Below are positions 36,001 through 37,364 of a DNA stretch of 37,364 bases, piece after piece. Each line of letters opens with the position of its first letter. Positions within the stretch are counted from its first letter, which is position 1. This stretch comes from Anabaena sp. 4-3 (lineage in GTDB: Bacteria > Cyanobacteriota > Cyanobacteriia > Cyanobacteriales > Nostocaceae): positions 99,064-136,427 of the forward strand of contig NZ_LUHJ01000065.1 of the NCBI RefSeq assembly GCF_001597745.1. Reading direction: 5' to 3'. Under the pieces are notes generated by a model that did not search any database, was not told where the DNA came from, and saw only the letters and a program-made list of their open reading frames with translations. The position numbers were made by a program, and so were the translations under genes.

Positions 36001-37364
36001 TGATCGTTACCTACTACCCCATCTTCCGACAGCAAGACGTTATCTGTCCAAGTTCCGCTAGCTTCCGCATTACCTTGGTTTGTCAATGTCCATACAACTT
36101 CAATGGACTGTCCTGAAAATGCCTCAACAGGCGCAACAATATTACTAACAACTAAATCTGGTAAATCAATATTGTTGACTGTAATGTTATCTGTTCCACT
36201 GTTGAACCCAGTCGCCGAAGCAGTAATCGCTACTTGTTGATTTGCATCAAAAATTTCATCGCCTACTGCTGTCACTGTAAAGCTGACTGAAGATTGATTT
36301 ACAGGTATAGTTACAGTCTGCGGCACCGTTGCTTCTGTAGTGTCGCTGGATTCTAAGGTAATAATTAACTCAGTCGATGTATCCTCTGTATTGCGGGTAA
36401 TCGTTCCTGTAGCTGTCTCTGTTTCGTTAAGCTTATCTACGTTGAGAACAAGTGAGAGAGTTGGACTATCATTATCAATGATTGTGACAGTAGCATTATT
36501 TTGACTCCCAATAGTTACACCATTAGTAGGATTCGAGAGTGTGATATTAAATGTTTGATTAGGGTCAAAAATCGTATCATCAAAAATCGGAATTGTGACT
36601 GTTTTGCTAATTTCCCCATCGGCAAAGTTAACTGTAATCGGTGCATTATTATAGTCACTACCTGCGGTGGCTGTGCCATTTGTCAGGTTAACTCTGACAC
36701 TAACTGCACCATCACTACCATTAGTCCGAGTTAAAGTTACAGCCGTTACTGGTGTACCATTTTCATTAATCGCATAGTTAGCATCACTAAACTCAATTAC
36801 CCCTGGTACAGCATCATTATCAATGATGGTTAATATGGCTGTTTGTTGTGTGCCTAATGTTGCGCCACCAGTCGGGTTAGTTAAAGTTAAATTGACGGTT
36901 TCATTCGGCTCATAGTTACTGTCATCATTGAGCGGAATTGTGACTGTTTTGCTGATTTCCCCATTACCAAAGGTGACTGTAATTGGTGAATTATCGTAAT
37001 CACTGCCTGTGGTGGCTGTGCCATCGCTGGGTGTGATGGTAACACTAATTTCGCCATCACTTCCCCCTGTGCGAATTAGATTAATATTCGCTGTACCATT
37101 TTCGTTAACGGTATAGTTTGTTGTATTGAAACTGAGCGTTCCTGGTTGGGGTGCATCATCATTAATGATGGTGACAACGGCTGTTGTCTGAGTTCCTAAT
37201 GTTGCGCCGCCAGTGGGATTAGATAGGCTTAAATTAATGGTTTCATCTGGTTCAAATTGTGTGTCGTTCACCAGAGGAATTGTGACTGTTTTGCTAATTT
37301 CCCCATCGGCAAAGTTAACTGTGATGGGTGCATTATTATAGTCACTACCTGCGGTGGCTGTGCC
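27021..37364 (-). CDS. Giant surface/secreted protein: Calx-beta, CARDB, RHS and RTX domains (N-terminus beyond window)
   Basis: The frame is open to the right edge, giving at least 3447 residues. Order from N to C: at least three 114-115-residue Calx-beta units (37364-36450); eight CARDB repeats of about 125 residues, each opening like [10 protein letters not shown] and followed by WTVTN.G (36170-33230); a PPC-like domain (about 33200-32880); a TIG-like domain; a pre-RHS segment ending [13 protein letters not shown]; about twenty YD repeats (about 31750-30050); the RHS core [20 protein letters not shown] ending [11 protein letters not shown] (29598); a short tip region; an Ig/DUF11-like domain; a FnIII-like domain; a CSPG/cadherin-like unit; a dystroglycan-type cadherin-like unit; RTX nonapeptides ([17 protein letters not shown], about 27830-27360); and a C-terminal [11 protein letters not shown] repeats without a sortase signal suggest type I secretion and calcium-dependent folding outside the cell. 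Role in adhesion or contact-dependent interaction is inferred. Confidence 0.93.
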   Translation of the reverse strand, partial: GTATAGSDYNNAPITVNFADGEISKTVTIPLVNDTQFEPDETINLSLSNPTGGATLGTQTTAVVTIINDDAPQPGTLSFNTTNYTVNENGTANINLIRTGGSDGEISVTITPSDGTATTGSDYDNSPITVTFGNGEISKTVTIPLNDDSNYEPNETVNLTLTNPTGGATLGTQQTAILTIIDNDAVPGVIEFSDANYAINENGTPVTAVTLTRTNGSDGAVSVRVNLTNGTATAGSDYNNAPITVNFADGEISKTVTIPIFDDTIFDPNQTFNITLSNPTNGVTIGSQNNATVTIIDNDSPTLSLVLNVDKLNETETATGTITRNTEDTSTELIITLESSDTTEATVPQTVTIPVNQSSVSFTVTAVGDEIFDANQQVAITASATGFNSGTDNITVNNIDLPDLVVSNIVAPVEAFSGQSIEVVWTLTNQGNAEASGTWTDNVLLSEDGVVGNDQLLGSFSFTGSIAAGSSIERRQLVTVPLTISGDRTLILQTDAYNQLRESQGTESNNTTVDDRPLQIRLSPFPNLQVSHVTAPPTAFSSQETVVEWTVTNNGTGATSAPFWYDHVWLSLDQTLDNTDTYLGQATNVSYLNVGESYTNNLTVKLPRGIDSNYYFLVKTDANNNVNEFDNEDDNFGFGGPTDINLTPPPDFRVTTVNAPAQGFSGQPLTLTWTVTNEGTGRNLETFWYDEVFMSADDVLDAGDRSLGKFNRSGTINSGSSYNVTQTVNLPIGISGDFFFFVRTDAGNQVYENVFENNNTGYDTTATKINPTPPPDLEVEFVDAPTTASASRPLTISYRVTNFGATPTPNSLWIDSFYLSTDTELDPNTDLKLGERTRFGALDIGNGYDNSATFTLPNGLSGTYYAFVVTDSGNTVFESNNNNNIGFNNTAINILSRPADLIVSATAPTTAEAGKAIRVEWTVTNQGIGDTAVTNWTDRIVASSDAVLGNADDVLLASFNRNSLLNPGGSYSRQELVTIPFNLVGDYNLFVVTDANNNVYEATNEGNNSTVQSLSITRQTPDLQVTEVSVPTTALSGQTLTVNWTVKNFGTGKTNLDSWYDEVFLSTDAVIDGNDRLLGRVYRSGGLEASAEYSVTRSFNLPLDFQGEFYTIVRTDSGNFVLETPFENNNNLASAGTTNIALSPVPDLVVASVDAASTGISGQLLNVTWTVSNNGAANTGNRSWYDAFYLSRDQFFDRSTDTYIGFQARTQDLAAGASYTDTASFMIPQGLSGPFYVFAVTDSSNNINERNSEQNNIGYDGNSTEISLAQPADLVVGTITIPVNGVPGQNTTISYTVTNQGANPALGSWFDAIYISADNQWDVGDALFGRVEHVGNVASGGSYSKTLTAALPGLLPGNYYAIVRSDIRNQIPESNENNNITASLNQFAADAEILDLGTADTGTLGQGQAAYYRVDVAAGETLRVKFDSASTTAANELYIRYGDMPTRSQYDVAFSAALSPDQEVLIPSTRGGTYYILAYSSDVGGGAANYSIEADVLEFSISSLGTHRGSNKGQTTVKIAGAKFTPNDIVSLIATDGTQRQASKVWWKNSTELWATFDLQGLNTGAYDVKVNNSHQTAILDDAFTVTSGAVGNLETQLELPSALRPGQGGVVTINYVNTGETDILSPILILNSENANLQLPNGELKSRYQFLAVGSEGPAGILSPGERGSLSLVFQPTIGAGNSVNFRLQGVTGGDQPFDWSTVKENARPSFISPQAWDGIWSNFTAAIGQTPSQYLAAVTDNANTFSQQGQSISDISTLVGAELQQANNLLLGDILTSQVDASSPTPGLRLSMGRSFQSTFDGRLILGEFGYGWTHTWNITARPDQQGNVTLLQAGNIRLFDKQTDGSYKGLTGDNATLSLIGNTYQLRENDGTVFVFRVDGKLDYIEDRNSNRITAGYTNDRLTSLTHSNGDFFSFAYNAQGRISQLTDATGQITTYIYDASGEHLLSVTNAEGTVSYTYDDSNNLSLKNALRSLTQGNGTVFSFDYDSQGRLIQESVNGTPQASYSYDTSTGITITDATGAKSQILLNELAQLAQWEDALGRRTQYHYDAQGNRIQQVAPNGTTSVFSYDHQGNLIKIVDAVGQKVEFTYDDQFNNLLTVKDQLGNTITYGYDSQGNLNSITYPDGSQETLSVDSQGNITHSVNRRNQTIEYTYNSQGLLTRKDYGDGTSATFTYDSRGNLLSATDADSSITYTYDAANRLTKATQEDGRFVEYSYDTAGRRSRLTDHNGLTVNYSYDADGRLQSLTDGNHATIVTYTYDLTGRLVREDNGNGTYTTYSYDAAGQLLSIVNYAANATVNSRFDYTYDSVGRRTSVTTLEGTTNYGYDATGQLTSVELPNGRIIEYRYDAAGNRISVKDSGVTTNYSGNNLNQYTSVGNATYSYDTDGNLISKTENGVTSTFTYDVENRLIGVTTPDGTWTYEYNALGNRIATVYNGQRTEYLLDPTGLVDVVGEYDGSGNLVAAYTHGLGLVSRIDGTNAVSYYDSDAIGSTVGLTGATGIYLNRYSYLPFGEDLTKIETIANPFEYVGQWGVMDEGNGLDFMRARFYTPLAGRFLNQDPIGQLGGLNLYQYAINNPVNLVDPLGLDARGFAEGIRRRNDALSRIGSDENALQDYRNANNQISENAGGFAEQLGGPILRRPSPKSLFKWGKLIKDLLDGGGLLEPNDQDLDSGSTPIIRAIDPNDIIGPAGFGEEKWITASSTLAYTIRFENLASATAPAQQVVITQQLDSDLDFRTYRVGDFGWGDLYFDVPDNRAFYNERLDLTATKGYYVDVSAGINVTTGEAFWTITTIDPNTGEIPEDALAGFLPPNNEDGVGDGFVNYSIRARRDVQTGAIIDAEARIVFDTEAPIDTPPIFNTIDAGRPSSTVNALPATTDTAEFLVSWSGSDDNNGSALANYTIYVSDNGSPFTPWLENTTLTEATYIGEPGHTYAFYSVARDNAGNSQAVPTTAQATIQVLSSNVPPVLALNQGLTLNEQATGAIANTQLQVTDVDNSTTQITYRLTDIPDNGVLSLNNTALAINDTFTQADIDSNLLNYTHNGSETTSDSFSFTVSDGNGGTIANTSFNITVNPVNDHPILVSAIADQSATEDTAFTFTIPEATFLDVDAGDILTYTATLDNGDALPTWLTFDAATRTFSGTPTHTASGSYNITVTATDTAAASVSDTFTLKVINLVNGTSNRETLSGTDDDDIINAGAGNDTVNGGAGDDILDGGTGSDRLIGGDGNDTYIVDSIRDVVVESVGQGIDTVKSSASYTLTTNVEHLILTGTANINGTGNALDNTITGNSGNNLLKGLDGNDTLIGGDGNDTLVGGAGNDTLTGGEGTDTFLFGSGATFTQTAFGVDTITDFHQGTDKIALSQASFTALNSLVNSNLLAHEFATINTTLEDEIAIAGVSNAKIIYNSSTGNLIYNQDGATTGLGNGGIFANLSANLEANDFFLQS

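Overview
This window is chromosomal DNA from a filamentous, heterocyst-type cyanobacterium of the Nostoc/Anabaena group. The evidence is a photosystem II D1 gene (psbA), a Psb28-2 paralogue, a cyanobacterial class II aldolase, the cyanobacterial/plastid division factor Ftn2 (ARC6/ZipN), many HIP1 octamers (GCGATCGC), a tRNA without encoded CCA, and several heptameric short tandem repeat (STRR) arrays such as CCCCAGT that are typical of heterocystous genomes.

Layout. 1-1.7 kb: the 3' end of psbA with a strong terminator, recR (lacking an obvious start codon), nested dispersed repeats, and a small exported barrel-like protein. 1.9-6.6 kb: a WD40 propeller protein flanked by two micro-ORFs, a Uma2-family protein, and a DUF3825-like protein with a possible LOTUS-type N-terminus. 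6.8-11.3 kb (minus strand): fda with terminator and promoter-proximal inverted repeat, a second Uma2 gene, tRNA-Lys(UUU) with near-consensus promoter, an aldose-epimerase-like gene, a double tandem-repeat array, and pdhA. 12-18.2 kb (plus strand): ftn2, an AEC-family permease, a Rho_N/DUF4912 protein, and a lipoprotein with a phosphodiester-glycosidase (NAGPA) domain. 18.3-22.7 kb: an alpha/beta hydrolase, a 51-residue small gene with its own terminator, a MITE-like element with flanking direct repeats, a SAM hydroxide adenosyltransferase, a DUF2301 membrane protein and dprA. 22.7-26 kb (minus strand): psb28-2, a membrane-anchored class A beta-lactamase-like protein and a TrmJ-like methyltransferase, separated by STRR arrays.

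26.2-37.4 kb (minus strand) is dominated by one giant open reading frame of at least 3447 residues that runs off the right edge. From N to C it holds Calx-beta repeats, eight CARDB repeats, a PPC-like and a TIG-like domain, a complete RHS/YD-repeat shell with its core and DPxG self-cleavage-type motif, an RHS 'tip' of different codon usage, further adhesion domains, and RTX calcium-binding repeats. A PEP-CTERM protein gene follows 54 bp behind it. This hybrid RTX-RHS protein, with the RHS core in the middle of the chain rather than near the C-terminus, is the most unusual system here.

Most other genes are housekeeping (photosynthesis, central carbon metabolism, division, DNA repair/uptake, RNA modification) in small independent units. 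Intergenic spaces are rich in tandem and dispersed repeats. All assignments come from reading motifs; no database search was run.
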